Source of the DNA: Alkalihalobacillus sp. YIM B00296
GTDB lineage: Bacteria > Bacillota > Bacilli > Bacillales > Fictibacillaceae
DNA length: 60,437 nucleotides
NCBI RefSeq assembly: GCF_020179385.1
Contig: NZ_JAIBLJ010000018.1
Location: 1-60,437 of the forward strand
Reading direction: 5' to 3'
Below the pieces are notes generated by a model. That model searched no databases. It saw only the letters and a list, made by a program, of their open reading frames with translations, and was not told where the DNA came from. Numbering within the stretch: position 1 is the first letter of the stretch; each line of letters opens with the position of its first letter. A program made the position numbers and the translations under genes. Below are positions 24,504 to 33,465 of this stretch, one piece after another.

Positions 24504-25445
24504 TCATGAAAGGTCACTCTCTTTTTGTTTTAATCTCCGCACTTGATAATGCTTTCTGTGTTCTAAGGCACCTGTCCCCAAAACAACTCCTGAAACGATG
24601 AATATGAATCCGAAGAGTTGGGCGGCCGCAATCGTTTCGTCTAGAAATAGATACGATCCGGTCAACGAGAAGAACGGTGTAAGATTGATGAAAATGGCCG
24701 TTTCACCGGCACCTAGCTGATGGATGGCACGATTATAAAACATATGGCCGATTCCAGTCGCAAGGATGGCAGATGAAGCGAACACAGCCCAGATCCAAGG
24801 CTTACCTGTCGTCAGGCTTTCGAGACCTTGAGGTTCCATTTTCAGGCTGATAAGGAACAGGAAGACTGCCCCGATGATTTGCATCCAAAATGTGATGAGT
24901 CTCGCATCCATCGTTTCTGTCGCTTTTTTGATATAGATGAAACTGACAGCCTGGGCGAGCACACAAAGGAAAATATAGAAATCCCCTCGAGAGATGCTTG
25001 AAAGTTCTCCTGAACCATTTAATACGATAAAAGAAACCCCGATCAGGCCGAGGAATATGCCGATGAACCTTAAGAGCGTCAACCGATCACCAAGGAACAC
25101 GATCGCGAGGAGAGAAGTCATCAACGGAACCAGGGCAATGATAAGACCCGTATTCGAGGCTGTCGTCATCGTCAGGCCCATCGAGAGAAAGTAGTGATGA
25201 CCAGTAATCCCTGTCAAAGAGCCGATCGTAACATAGACAAGCTGTTGACGTGTCATTTTACGGAATTCCTTTTTGGCAGCTAAAACGATCAGGACCACGA
25301 TCCCAGCCGTCAATATACGGAAAGCGGTGATTGTGACCGGTTCAAAATAATTGACGACCAGTTTGATGGCTATGACATTGAATCCCCAGATCATCATAAG
25401 CAAGAGTAATAGGATATAGGTTGCTGGTTTAGACAAAGCCCTCAT
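24504..25445 (-). CDS. EamA/DMT-family exporter
   Basis: 313 residues with ten predicted membrane helices in two EamA repeats. Family marks are MMIWGFNVIAIKLVVNYFEPVTITAFRI in the first repeat and GAGETAIFINLTPFFSLTGSYLFLDE in the second. DMT proteins export amino acids, metabolites or drugs; the substrate is unknown. The start is ATG at 25445. The C-terminus is a charged cytoplasmic tail. It lies 88 bases upstream of the FbpB-like gene on the same strand, with that gene's own promoter between. Confidence 0.82.
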   Translation of the reverse strand: MRALSKPATYILLLLLMMIWGFNVIAIKLVVNYFEPVTITAFRILTAGIVVLIVLAAKKEFRKMTRQQLVYVTIGSLTGITGHHYFLSMGLTMTTASNTGLIIALVPLMTSLLAIVFLGDRLTLLRFIGIFLGLIGVSFIVLNGSGELSSISRGDFYIFLCVLAQAVSFIYIKKATETMDARLITFWMQIIGAVFLFLISLKMEPQGLESLTTGKPWIWAVFASSAILATGIGHMFYNRAIHQLGAGETAIFINLTPFFSLTGSYLFLDETIAAAQLFGFIFIVSGVVLGTGALEHRKHYQVRRLKQKESDLS

Positions 25446-25762
25446 CTCTTTCCTGTCTGTTCGAATGATAAGTGTATGTTACTCCTATCAAAACAGGTAG
25501 TCAAAAGAAATGTTTCGGGTTACGAATCAACACACTCTCCTTTTAATTTCAGAAAAAGAAAATACTTCCTCTTTTGTAGTCAGAAAATGACGGTTTATCG
25601 TGGGTAGAAATAGTCATTCTTACTCAAAGATCAAGATGTTGATCTCTTCATGTAGGAAGTTGTCATTATTTCAGAATAACTTTAGAGGAATAGGTAGATT
25701 TCTGTAGAAACCACTCGCTATACCTTACAACTTTATAGGTTAATACATATGGGAGTGATTCT
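25446..25762. other. Intergenic region between the DMT exporter and the subtilase
   Basis: AT-rich divergent promoter region; no gene seen. The ribosome site GGGAGTG of the protease ends it. Confidence 0.5.
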
Positions 25763-26938
25763 ATGTTAAAGCGTTTCGTGGCTTTTACGACATCCGTATT
25801 CCTTGCCGCATCCATGGCAATACCAGTGTCTGCTGAAGTTTCTGGTGAAAAAGCATCTTCTTTTACCTCTGTAACTGAGCAGTCAGCACCACAAGAGATC
25901 ATCGTTCATACGGAAGACTCAAGCATCACATCAGTCGCAAAGAAAGTCATCTCCGAAATTGATGGTGAAATCGTTGATGCAACCGATGAATTTTTCGTTG
26001 TAAAAGTAAATGGTAATGTCTCAGAAGCGGTCAAGGCATTCGAAGCTCTTGATGCTGTAACATTTGCTGAACCGAACGTCACACTTCATGCAAGCTATAT
26101 ACCTGACGATCCTGCCTATCATTCGCTCCAATATGCCCCACAAAAAGTCGGTGCAGAAGAAGCCTGGGATGTCACCCTGAGCGATCCATCGGTTAAGATT
26201 GCCGTCATTGATACTGGAGTTGACTACAATCATCCAGATTTGGACGGAAAAGTACTGCAAGGCTATGATTTCGTAGATGATGATAACGATGCGATCGATG
26301 AGAATGAACATGGCACTCATGTTGCTGGGATTGCAGCAGCGAATACGGATAATGGTGAGGGGATTACCGGAATGGCACCTAAAGCCTCTATTCTCCCAGT
26401 ACGTGTGCTGGATGCGGATGGCAGCGGTACGCTGGATGACGTCGCACAAGGTATCCGCTATGCTGCCGATCAGGGTGCTCAAGTGATCAACCTGAGCCTT
26501 GGCGGAAAAATCGGATCCAAGACGTTGGAAGCGGCAGTCAACTATGCATGGGAACAAGGCTCTGTGGTAGTGGCTGCTGCTGGAAACGAAAGTACACCGC
26601 TTCCCAGCTATCCGGCATATTACGAAAACGCCATAGCGGTAGCAGCGACTGATGAAAATGATGCGATTGCTTACTTCTCCAACTACGGATTATGGGTAGA
26701 TATCGCAGCTCCTGGTGTCGACATCCATTCAACGATTCCAAACGGTGGGTATGCCAGCTATTCAGGTACATCGATGGCTTCACCCCTCGTAGCAGGTGTA
26801 GCAGGTTTGCTTGCAGCACAAGGTAAAAGCGCCGAGCAAATCCGTACAGCCCTTGAGGAAACAGCAGATGAGGTGACTGGTACATGCATACTTTTCCAAA
26901 ATGGACGGTTAAACGCAGCAAACGCTGTAAAACAATAA
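25763..26938 (+). CDS. Secreted S8 serine protease (subtilase)
   Basis: 391 residues in three parts: a Sec signal ending around SAE-V at residue 25; an I9-type propeptide (about 45-110) that acts as chaperone and inhibitor; and the subtilisin catalytic domain. The catalytic residues are Asp150 (IDTGVDYNHPDLD), His183 (EHGTHVAGI) and Ser337 (GTSMASP), with oxyanion Asn275 (AAAGNES). It resembles the thermitase/alkaline protease branch. ATG at 25763 has GGGAGTG upstream. It lies 620 bases before the azole-peptide precursor on the same strand, so it could be considered as a leader protease; general nutrition is the default. Confidence 0.92.
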   Translation: MLKRFVAFTTSVFLAASMAIPVSAEVSGEKASSFTSVTEQSAPQEIIVHTEDSSITSVAKKVISEIDGEIVDATDEFFVVKVNGNVSEAVKAFEALDAVTFAEPNVTLHASYIPDDPAYHSLQYAPQKVGAEEAWDVTLSDPSVKIAVIDTGVDYNHPDLDGKVLQGYDFVDDDNDAIDENEHGTHVAGIAAANTDNGEGITGMAPKASILPVRVLDADGSGTLDDVAQGIRYAADQGAQVINLSLGGKIGSKTLEAAVNYAWEQGSVVVAAAGNESTPLPSYPAYYENAIAVAATDENDAIAYFSNYGLWVDIAAPGVDIHSTIPNGGYASYSGTSMASPLVAGVAGLLAAQGKSAEQIRTALEETADEVTGTCILFQNGRLNAANAVKQ

Positions 26939-27067
26939 TCAAGTTAATGGTGTCTGAATAAAACTATATCGATAACTTTTAGGGGACACAGCAGACCTAA
27001 CTTGCTCAAAACCCCATGCTTTACAAAAATAGAGGACACCAGAAACCTTATTGGATGAAATTCAGAG

Positions 27068-27140
27068 TTTAACGACGAAGTCAGGTGGTTTAACGACGAA
27101 ATTGAGGAGTTTAACGACGGAAAAACTACTTTTAACGACG
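27068..27140. repeat. Phased phrase array B (TTTAACGACG, exact 21-bp period)
   Basis: TTTAACGACG begins at 27068, 27089, 27110 and 27131, exactly 21 bases apart. The spacer bases between them are similar but not identical. It lies between the subtilase gene and the azole-peptide operon. Confidence 0.88.
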
Positions 27141-27295
27141 TTAATTGTACATTTATCGGCAAAACTAAAAATCAGCCTCCTTTTACCAAAATAGCGGTAT
27201 AGATGTCCACTCTTTTTGTCACAAATGAAGGTATAGTTGTCCTGTAAAATCCTGAGGATAGGACCGCATGTTTCAGAAAAAACATAAGAAGGAAA

Positions 27296-27334
27296 AACCC
27301 TTGGAGATTTTCATTTTCTCCATGGGCTTTTCTC
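27296..27334 (+). terminator. Terminator-like hairpin upstream of the azole-peptide precursor
   Basis: CCCTTGGAGA and TCTCCATGGG pair with one mismatch and are followed by CTTTTCT. With the precursor start 230 bases further on, it is either the end of the previous transcript or an attenuator in a long leader. Confidence 0.6.
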
Positions 27335-27560
27335 ATAATAATGGCTTTAGGTCAACACAGTTTTGTAGAAGTCCAAAGTCCAATCGAAGAGCCATCAATT
27401 GTCCTTACCCTCCTGAAAACTCTTCAGCAAATAGAGACAGGTCAATCAGTAACAACGCCCACCCCTCCTTCATACTGTGTTGAAGAGAGTAAAAAGCTTC
27501 CAATCTCTTGTTTTTATTTTTTACACTCAACTCCAGTAAAGAAGGATAGGGGGAAAGGCA

Positions 27561-27860
27561 ATGAAGGAGTTCCGACAAGATCTTCAAGGGCTGGACATTG
27601 GCGACTATAATGCGAATGACTTTGTCCCGAGTGATTATTATGAAGAGTACGAAGATGAGTCACGCTTGTGTGTATTCGTAGGCCCTTGTTTCGGCCCATG
27701 CTTTGGTCCGTGTGGCAGGTGTTTCGGTCCATGCGGAAGATGCTTCGGTCCGTGCAGCAGATGTTTCGGCCATTGTGGTGGAAGATGCGGTGGCAGATGC
27801 GGTGGAAGATGCGGTGGTCCGTGTGGCGGCGGCAGATGCGGTGGTCCGTGCGGCGGCTGA
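27561..27860 (+). CDS. Azole-modified peptide precursor (heterocycloanthracin/sonorensin family)
   Basis: A 99-residue precursor. The leader (about 1-35) opens with MKEFRQDLQGLDIGDYNAND and is acidic, as in known heterocycloanthracin precursors. The core (about 36-99) contains 16 cysteines at spacings of three or four: first CFGP/CGRC/CSRC/CFGHC units, then CGGR and CGGP units. There is only one Ser and no Thr in the core, so modification should give almost only thiazol(in)es. The start is ATG at 27561 with GGGGGAAAGG upstream. Three azole enzymes follow on the same strand. The likely product is a linear polythiazole antibacterial peptide, by homology to sonorensin. No exporter or immunity gene is seen beside it. 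Confidence 0.92.
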   Translation: MKEFRQDLQGLDIGDYNANDFVPSDYYEEYEDESRLCVFVGPCFGPCFGPCGRCFGPCGRCFGPCSRCFGHCGGRCGGRCGGRCGGPCGGGRCGGPCGG

Positions 27861-27877
27861 TAATCGGTCAACTTTTA

Positions 27878-27912
27878 AGAAGAATTCCAGTTTCAACGCT
27901 GGGATTCTTTTC
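27878..27912 (+). terminator. Intra-operon hairpin between precursor and enzyme genes
   Basis: AAGAATTCCAG and CTGGGATTCTT pair over 11 positions (one G-T), followed by TTC. A partial terminator here would make more precursor than enzyme mRNA. Confidence 0.7.
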
Positions 27913-27996
27913 GTCTACAAAGGCATATAAGACAAATTGACCTACATACACTCATATGAAGCATTCAGAACAGCTCTCGGGTAAAGGAGGAGCGGA

Positions 27997-29901
27997 ATGA
28001 TGAGATTAAGCCCTTCGATGCGTATGAAAATGAACAGGGATACTTTCTTTCTGCCTGATCCAAAAGGCAGTGTGTATTTCAGGAACAACGCGGGATCGTT
28101 CCAGATGGAAGGCAAGTCGATCGATCAGTGGGTAGAAAAATTACTACCGATGTACAACGGGGATATTACATTGGGGCAGATGACGGAAGGATTGCCCGGA
28201 CTATACAGGGAACGGGTTTTTGAGATTACAGAAACCTTGTACAAGAACGGATTTTTACGGGATCTGAGTCAAGACAGCCCGCACCAACTGGAAGAGGAAA
28301 TCTTAAAAAAGTATGCCCAACAAATCGAGTTTCTGAACAGTTTCGGAGGCTCGGGAGCATTTCGTTTCCAGGAATATCGGAAAACAAAAGTACTGGCGAT
28401 CGGTTCCGGTCTGATCTTCCATTCGTTGATTTCGGCGTTGCTCGAGTCCGGGTTGCCGACATTCCACCTGTTGATCACTGATACGATGCAGACGAATCGA
28501 AAGCGGTTGTCCGAACTGGTAACGCAGGTGCGGAAAACAGATCCTGACGTAGCGATCCAAGTCGTCTCCCAGGCAGAGAGCGGGAACTCCTGGAACGATG
28601 TCATCGAGCCCTTTGATTGTGTATTGTACGTCTCACAACAGGGCGAATTGGAGGAACTGCGTACAGTTGAATCCGCATGTCAAAAAGGGAAAAAGATGTT
28701 CATCCCCGCTATATTTATAGAGGGACTTGGTGTTGCTGGTCCAGTCATCCAACCTGGTTCAGAAGGATGTTGGTCGTCTGTATGGCAAAGCATCCACAAA
28801 ACCGTATTTGAAAAAGAACGGGCATCAGAATCCTATTCCACAACTGCTGGAGCGATGCTCACCAATCTATGTTCCTTTGAAATGTTCAAAAGCCTGACAG
28901 ATGTTGCTGGTAGGGACCGTCTGCAATTCTACCTGCTGGATCCTTATACCCTGGAAGGAAAGTGGCATACTTTCATGCCGAAGCCGCGTAATCTTGAACC
29001 TGTAAAATGGTTGGAGGAAGAACAGTTTTTGGAAGGCTCGAAAGGAAAACCGGGTAATTTGTTCATGGCCCTCAGCCAAATGACTTCTGACGTTTCAGGG
29101 GTCTTCCATCGCTGGGAGGAAGGTGATTTAAATCAAATCCCGTTGTCACAATGTAAAATCCAGGTTATTGATCCCCGCTCAGACGGCCCGGCTGAACTTT
29201 TACCAGCTGAAATTTGCGGAGGATTCACCCATGAAGAAGCCCGGCGTGAGGCAGGATTGATCGGTTTAGAGACCTATGGCGAAAGGTTATTGGAGGAACT
29301 ACAGCTGTCAAATGATTCTGACCCATTTATCGGAATTGGAGCTGGAGAAGCGAATGCGGAAGGTGTGTACCGTGGCCTGCAAAAATGTCTTCTTGAGGAG
29401 CTGCGGACCCAAACAGAGAATCATCAGTTCCCAGTCACCCCGGTCAATGTAAAGGCGATCAAGGATGACCATTGCCGCTTTCTTTTACAGTCCTTGAAAA
29501 CGATGGGAAAAGAACCGAGAATCTTTGCAGGAAGAGAAACAGCTGGCTTTCCAGTCATATGGATTGAGGTAAAAGACCGATGGTACGGAAGTGTCGGTTT
29601 AGATCGTACGACTGCCCTCTGCAATGTGCTTAAACATGCAGTTATGAAGGGGCAGAACAAACAATCCAATATTCACACGTTGGTGATTGAACATACTTCC
29701 ATCGCTGTGAATGAAAAGAATCCGTCAGAGTTTGAGGTAGTGCCGTCAGATGTGGCTGGTAGTCTCCAGAATGCCAAGGATGTATTCAGTAGAAGTAGGA
29801 GAACGCTCAACGTATTCGAGTTACCGATGGAACCATTGCTGAAAAAAGAACAGGCAGTCCTAGTCGGTGTCATGCTAAGGAAGGAGGCCCCATTACTGTG
29901 A
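27997..29901 (+). CDS. Ocin-ThiF-like leader-binding protein (TOMM F protein)
   Basis: 634 residues of the 'putative thiazole-containing bacteriocin maturation protein' (Ocin-ThiF-like) family. In heterocycloanthracin systems this F protein binds the precursor leader and presents it to the YcaO enzyme. The N-terminal 100 residues resemble a PqqD/RRE-type winged helix (FFLPDPKGSVYFRNN, then ITLGQMTEGLPGLY). A degenerate ThiF/E1-like Rossmann part follows with VLAIGSGLIFHSLISALLESG, where the usual GxGxxG is altered, so ATP use is unlikely. ATG at 27997 has AAAGGAGGAG upstream. It overlaps the GTG start of the next gene by 4 bases. Confidence 0.88.
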   Translation: MMRLSPSMRMKMNRDTFFLPDPKGSVYFRNNAGSFQMEGKSIDQWVEKLLPMYNGDITLGQMTEGLPGLYRERVFEITETLYKNGFLRDLSQDSPHQLEEEILKKYAQQIEFLNSFGGSGAFRFQEYRKTKVLAIGSGLIFHSLISALLESGLPTFHLLITDTMQTNRKRLSELVTQVRKTDPDVAIQVVSQAESGNSWNDVIEPFDCVLYVSQQGELEELRTVESACQKGKKMFIPAIFIEGLGVAGPVIQPGSEGCWSSVWQSIHKTVFEKERASESYSTTAGAMLTNLCSFEMFKSLTDVAGRDRLQFYLLDPYTLEGKWHTFMPKPRNLEPVKWLEEEQFLEGSKGKPGNLFMALSQMTSDVSGVFHRWEEGDLNQIPLSQCKIQVIDPRSDGPAELLPAEICGGFTHEEARREAGLIGLETYGERLLEELQLSNDSDPFIGIGAGEANAEGVYRGLQKCLLEELRTQTENHQFPVTPVNVKAIKDDHCRFLLQSLKTMGKEPRIFAGRETAGFPVIWIEVKDRWYGSVGLDRTTALCNVLKHAVMKGQNKQSNIHTLVIEHTSIAVNEKNPSEFEVVPSDVAGSLQNAKDVFSRSRRTLNVFELPMEPLLKKEQAVLVGVMLRKEAPLL

Positions 29902-31844
29902 GGGATATCGTACTGGTAATCGGATACGGCATGCTCGTTGACAAAGTCTGTGAAAAACTGGATGTGGATTTTAAGGTCGTGCGTCGTGCCTCAATCGAAG
30001 AAGATATACCGGAAATGACCGAATTGGTCCTCGTCCTCCACGATACATGGGTCCCCTCTGTACATCAGCAGGCAGAAAATGTGTTCCGGCATCTGCGTAT
30101 TCCATGGTTGAGAGGGTTCCTTTCATTCGGGGAAGGTGTGATCGGCCCGCTCGTCCAACCCGATAAGGAAGGATGCTCTTATTGTGCTGACACCCGATTA
30201 TTGATTGCTGGTCGTGAGACACGGGAGATGTGGGGGTTGAGGGAACAAAGGATGACACAGCAAGACGGTCTCTCCCCTGATCCATGGTCCTCTAACACAG
30301 GCCTCTTACAGCTTGCTCACTTGATTGCAGGGGAAGCGAAAAAGGCGCTCGTGGAAGACGATCCACAGTCTGTCGATCACATCTATTTAATGAATATGAA
30401 AACCTTAGAGGGGGCGTGGCGTTTCATCTTGCCGGAAGCAGTGTGTCCTGTCTGCAGTAATCTCCCGGAGGATGCTGAACAAAGTGCACGGATTACGCTG
30501 AAGCCTAGTCCGAAAGTGAGTCCGGGCAGTTTCCGAACAAAGTCGATGGAGGATCTGGAGAAGGTTTTGGAACACGATTACTTCAATACCCGGACAGGGA
30601 TTACGAATCATAAGATGTATGATTCCGTGACGGTGTTCGCCGATGTCATCGTGAACCTCCCGCTTTTCAGCAGGAGTGAGGGGACAGGGGGGAGGACGCA
30701 TTCCTATAAGCTGAGTGAAATGACCGGGATTTTAGAAGCGTTGGAACGATCTTGTGGAATCGGTGCCCGCGGGAAGAGAACCGTGGTTTCTGACAGTTAT
30801 CGGAATCTTGGACACCAAGCGTTGCATCCGTTGAAGGTCGGGGTTCATGAGGATGAACATTACGACAAGCCCGATTTCCCTTACCAGAAGTTCGATCCTC
30901 ATCGGAAAATGAACTGGGTATGGGGCCATTCGTTTTTACAAGACCGGCCGATCCTTGTTCCTGAACGGCTTGCCTATTACAGTTTGGGATGCGGGGATGG
31001 TTTCGTCTATGAAACATCGAATGGGTGCGCGCTCGGTGGCAGTCTTGAGGAAGCGGTCTTTCATGGGATCATGGAAGTTACCGAGCGTGATGCCTTCCTG
31101 ATGACCTGGTATGCCCAGCTGAATCTTCCACGTTTGGACCCTTATTCTGCTGACGACAAGGAACTTCGCTTGATGATCGGACGGATGAGGGAAATCGGCG
31201 GATACGACTTTCATCTGTATAATGCCACGATGGAGCATGGGATCCCAAGTGTTTGGGCGTTGGTCAAAAACCGGAAGCAAAAAGGGATGAACCTCCTCTG
31301 TGCAGCGGGTGCCCACCTCGATCCGGTAAGAGCGGTGAAGAGTGCGGTTTACGAACTGGCAGGAATGGTGATGTCGCTTGAAGATAAATTCGAGTCCAAT
31401 AAAAGTGACTATATGAAGTTGTATCAGGATTCTTCTCGAGTCAATACGATGGATGATCACGGCATGCTTTATGGATTGAAAGAGGCTGAAGGACGGCTCC
31501 AGTTTTTACTCGATGAAGATCGCCAGGTAAAGTCATTTGCTGAAGCCTTCCACTTGGAAACCCATCACCGTGACCTGACAGAAGACCTGAAGAATGTCCT
31601 CGATGCATTCAAGAATTTGGGGCTCGATGTGATCGTCGTGGATCAGACGACAGCTGAAATCAGGCGGAATGGCCTGCATTGCGTAAAAGTATTGATCCCA
31701 GGCATGCTGCCGATGACTTTCGGTCATGATCTCATCCGGGTGAAAGGTTTGCAACGCGTTCTGACCGTACCAGCAGAGCTCGGCTATTATGATCGACCGC
31801 TGACGTACGACAAGCTTAATCCATATCCACATCCATTCCCATGA
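29898..31844 (+). CDS. YcaO-type azoline cyclodehydratase (TOMM D protein with E1-like N-domain)
   Basis: 648 residues. The N-terminal about 210 residues are an E1/ThiF-like scaffold with two CxxC pairs (CSYC near 94, CPVC near 183), a likely zinc site. The YcaO domain follows, with the ATP-binding motifs SEMTGILEALERSCG and EAVFHGIMEVTERDAF. The C-terminus ends in NPYPHPFP, which includes the PxPxP motif needed for activity. It uses ATP to turn Cys amides of the precursor into thiazolines. The start is GTG at 29898, coupled to the F gene by a GTGA overlap. The layout matches F-dependent cyclodehydratases. Confidence 0.93.
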   Translation: MRDIVLVIGYGMLVDKVCEKLDVDFKVVRRASIEEDIPEMTELVLVLHDTWVPSVHQQAENVFRHLRIPWLRGFLSFGEGVIGPLVQPDKEGCSYCADTRLLIAGRETREMWGLREQRMTQQDGLSPDPWSSNTGLLQLAHLIAGEAKKALVEDDPQSVDHIYLMNMKTLEGAWRFILPEAVCPVCSNLPEDAEQSARITLKPSPKVSPGSFRTKSMEDLEKVLEHDYFNTRTGITNHKMYDSVTVFADVIVNLPLFSRSEGTGGRTHSYKLSEMTGILEALERSCGIGARGKRTVVSDSYRNLGHQALHPLKVGVHEDEHYDKPDFPYQKFDPHRKMNWVWGHSFLQDRPILVPERLAYYSLGCGDGFVYETSNGCALGGSLEEAVFHGIMEVTERDAFLMTWYAQLNLPRLDPYSADDKELRLMIGRMREIGGYDFHLYNATMEHGIPSVWALVKNRKQKGMNLLCAAGAHLDPVRAVKSAVYELAGMVMSLEDKFESNKSDYMKLYQDSSRVNTMDDHGMLYGLKEAEGRLQFLLDEDRQVKSFAEAFHLETHHRDLTEDLKNVLDAFKNLGLDVIVVDQTTAEIRRNGLHCVKVLIPGMLPMTFGHDLIRVKGLQRVLTVPAELGYYDRPLTYDKLNPYPHPFP

Positions 31845-31865
31845 CCAGCGAAAGGAGGGTGAAGG

Positions 31866-33398
31866 GTGAACCTTGATGAGTTTCTCCATAATCTCCATTA
31901 TGACATCGATCAGGTGAAACCCCCAGATTTTGAGATCAATTGGGAGGATGCACCCTTGCCGTATAAACTATATCGGGATCTGCCAACTATCCCTCTTTCT
32001 ATCGAACTTCCGTTGAAAGAGCCTGGCAGGAGAACAGAAAATTCGCTCGAAACGATCGGCAATTTCCTTTGGCACGCTTATGGACTTACCCAATTCTCGG
32101 AGTCAATCTACATGGACTCGCCTGACCTTCTGCAACAGTTGCGGCGCTTCGTTCCCTCGGGAGGTGGATTGTATCCGAACGAAGTGTACGTCTATTTAAA
32201 AATAGATGGGTTGGCGGATGGGGTCTACCATTATGATACCGCCCATCACAGGCTCGTAATGCTCAGGGAAGGGAATTTCGACAGCTATCTTACTCAAGCG
32301 CTTGGGTGGCGTTATGACGTTGAAAATTGCTTCGGAGCGGTTTTCGTGACGACGATGTTCTGGAAAAACTTTTTCAAGTACAATCATTTCGCCTATCGAT
32401 TGCAAGGGCTCGATGCTGGTGCGTTAATCGGCCAGATCCTTGAATTGGGGAAACGCTTTGGGTATTCGTCCTGTGTGTTTTTCCAGTTTCTCGACCGTGC
32501 CGTCAACCACCTGCTTGGATTGAAAGAGGAGGAGGAAAGTGCTTATGCTGTCATCCCGCTATCCCATAAACCGGAAATCGGGTTGTTGTCGGGAGGAAAG
32601 GGCGACATATCAGCTGATAGACTGATCAATCTCATGACGAAATTGGAAACTGACTATTTCATCCGTTCGAAAAATATCCTGGATTATCCGATGATTACGA
32701 AAATGAATGAAGCAGCGATGTTCGATTCGATAGGATGCTTTTCTTCGAACAAAAGCGCGGAAACTGTGAAAGAAGAGGGGGAAACCATCTTTCTGCCCCC
32801 ACACGACCGCCTAAAATACGATTTTACGACTGTTTGCCGTAAACGTTACTCGCCTGATATGGACTTTGCCATGAAAAAGGTGACTCAACGGGAATTATCA
32901 ATCCTCCTGCAAGAGGCTGCAACGAACTTTGTCCACCAAAACGATTTGGGTGATTCTGGCGACAAGATTGAACTATATGGCTGTTTTTACAATGTTCAAG
33001 ATATTCCGGATGGGGCATATCGCTACAATTCCTCAGCCCACTCTTTAGAGCTGATCCGGCCGGGCGATTTACGCCTTCACTTGCAGTCAGGAATGACAGC
33101 CCATAACGTGAACCTCTATCAAGTACCGATTTGCCTGCATATCGTCGGTTCAGCTGATCATTTGAAAGAGGACTTGGGTTATCGAGGCTACCGGATCCAA
33201 CAGATGAAAGCCGGAATGCTTATTCAGCGTTTGCTCTTAGCAGCGTCTTCCCTCGATATGGGAGGACATCCATTACTCGGATTCGATGTGGCAATGTCCG
33301 ATGCATTATATGGATTCGATGGGGAAAAGTCGAGTCTTATCCAAATCCCGATTGGAACCTACCAACCACGACCCTGGCTGAAAGGGATGTTGATTTGA
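31866..33398 (+). CDS. SagB-type azoline dehydrogenase, tandem nitroreductase
   Basis: 510 residues made of two nitroreductase-like halves (about 55-235 and 315-505). Each has the SagB-type sequence RRFVPSGGGLYPNEVYVY or its weaker counterpart, with the spacing G-YHYD for FMN contacts in the first half. It would oxidise thiazolines to thiazoles with FMN. The start is GTG at 31866 with AAAGGAGG upstream, 21 bases after the YcaO gene. The second half is more diverged and may be structural. With F and D proteins it completes the azole pathway. Confidence 0.9.
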   Translation: MNLDEFLHNLHYDIDQVKPPDFEINWEDAPLPYKLYRDLPTIPLSIELPLKEPGRRTENSLETIGNFLWHAYGLTQFSESIYMDSPDLLQQLRRFVPSGGGLYPNEVYVYLKIDGLADGVYHYDTAHHRLVMLREGNFDSYLTQALGWRYDVENCFGAVFVTTMFWKNFFKYNHFAYRLQGLDAGALIGQILELGKRFGYSSCVFFQFLDRAVNHLLGLKEEEESAYAVIPLSHKPEIGLLSGGKGDISADRLINLMTKLETDYFIRSKNILDYPMITKMNEAAMFDSIGCFSSNKSAETVKEEGETIFLPPHDRLKYDFTTVCRKRYSPDMDFAMKKVTQRELSILLQEAATNFVHQNDLGDSGDKIELYGCFYNVQDIPDGAYRYNSSAHSLELIRPGDLRLHLQSGMTAHNVNLYQVPICLHIVGSADHLKEDLGYRGYRIQQMKAGMLIQRLLLAASSLDMGGHPLLGFDVAMSDALYGFDGEKSSLIQIPIGTYQPRPWLKGMLI

Positions 33399-33465
33399 AC
33401 GCATATTTGACCGGCTTGGACTAATAGAATGGAATGATGGAATTTAAAATGAAGGGGGTTACTCG

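Larger units (their letters stand above)
26939..27560. other. Intergenic region and long leader before the azole-peptide precursor
   Basis: It contains phrase array B (27068-27140) and a terminator-like hairpin (27296-27334). An open frame from ATG 27341 has no ribosome site and runs into the precursor gene in another frame; I do not call it. Confidence 0.5.

Noticed and set aside
27341-27610. Open frame (89 codons) in front of and overlapping the azole-peptide precursor
   Set aside because: It starts ten bases after a terminator-like hairpin, has no ribosome site, and runs through the precursor's ribosome site and first codons in another frame.
27638-27930. Open frames on both strands across the precursor core
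   Set aside because: They are caused by the repetitive GC-rich Cys/Gly codons of the precursor; none has a ribosome site.
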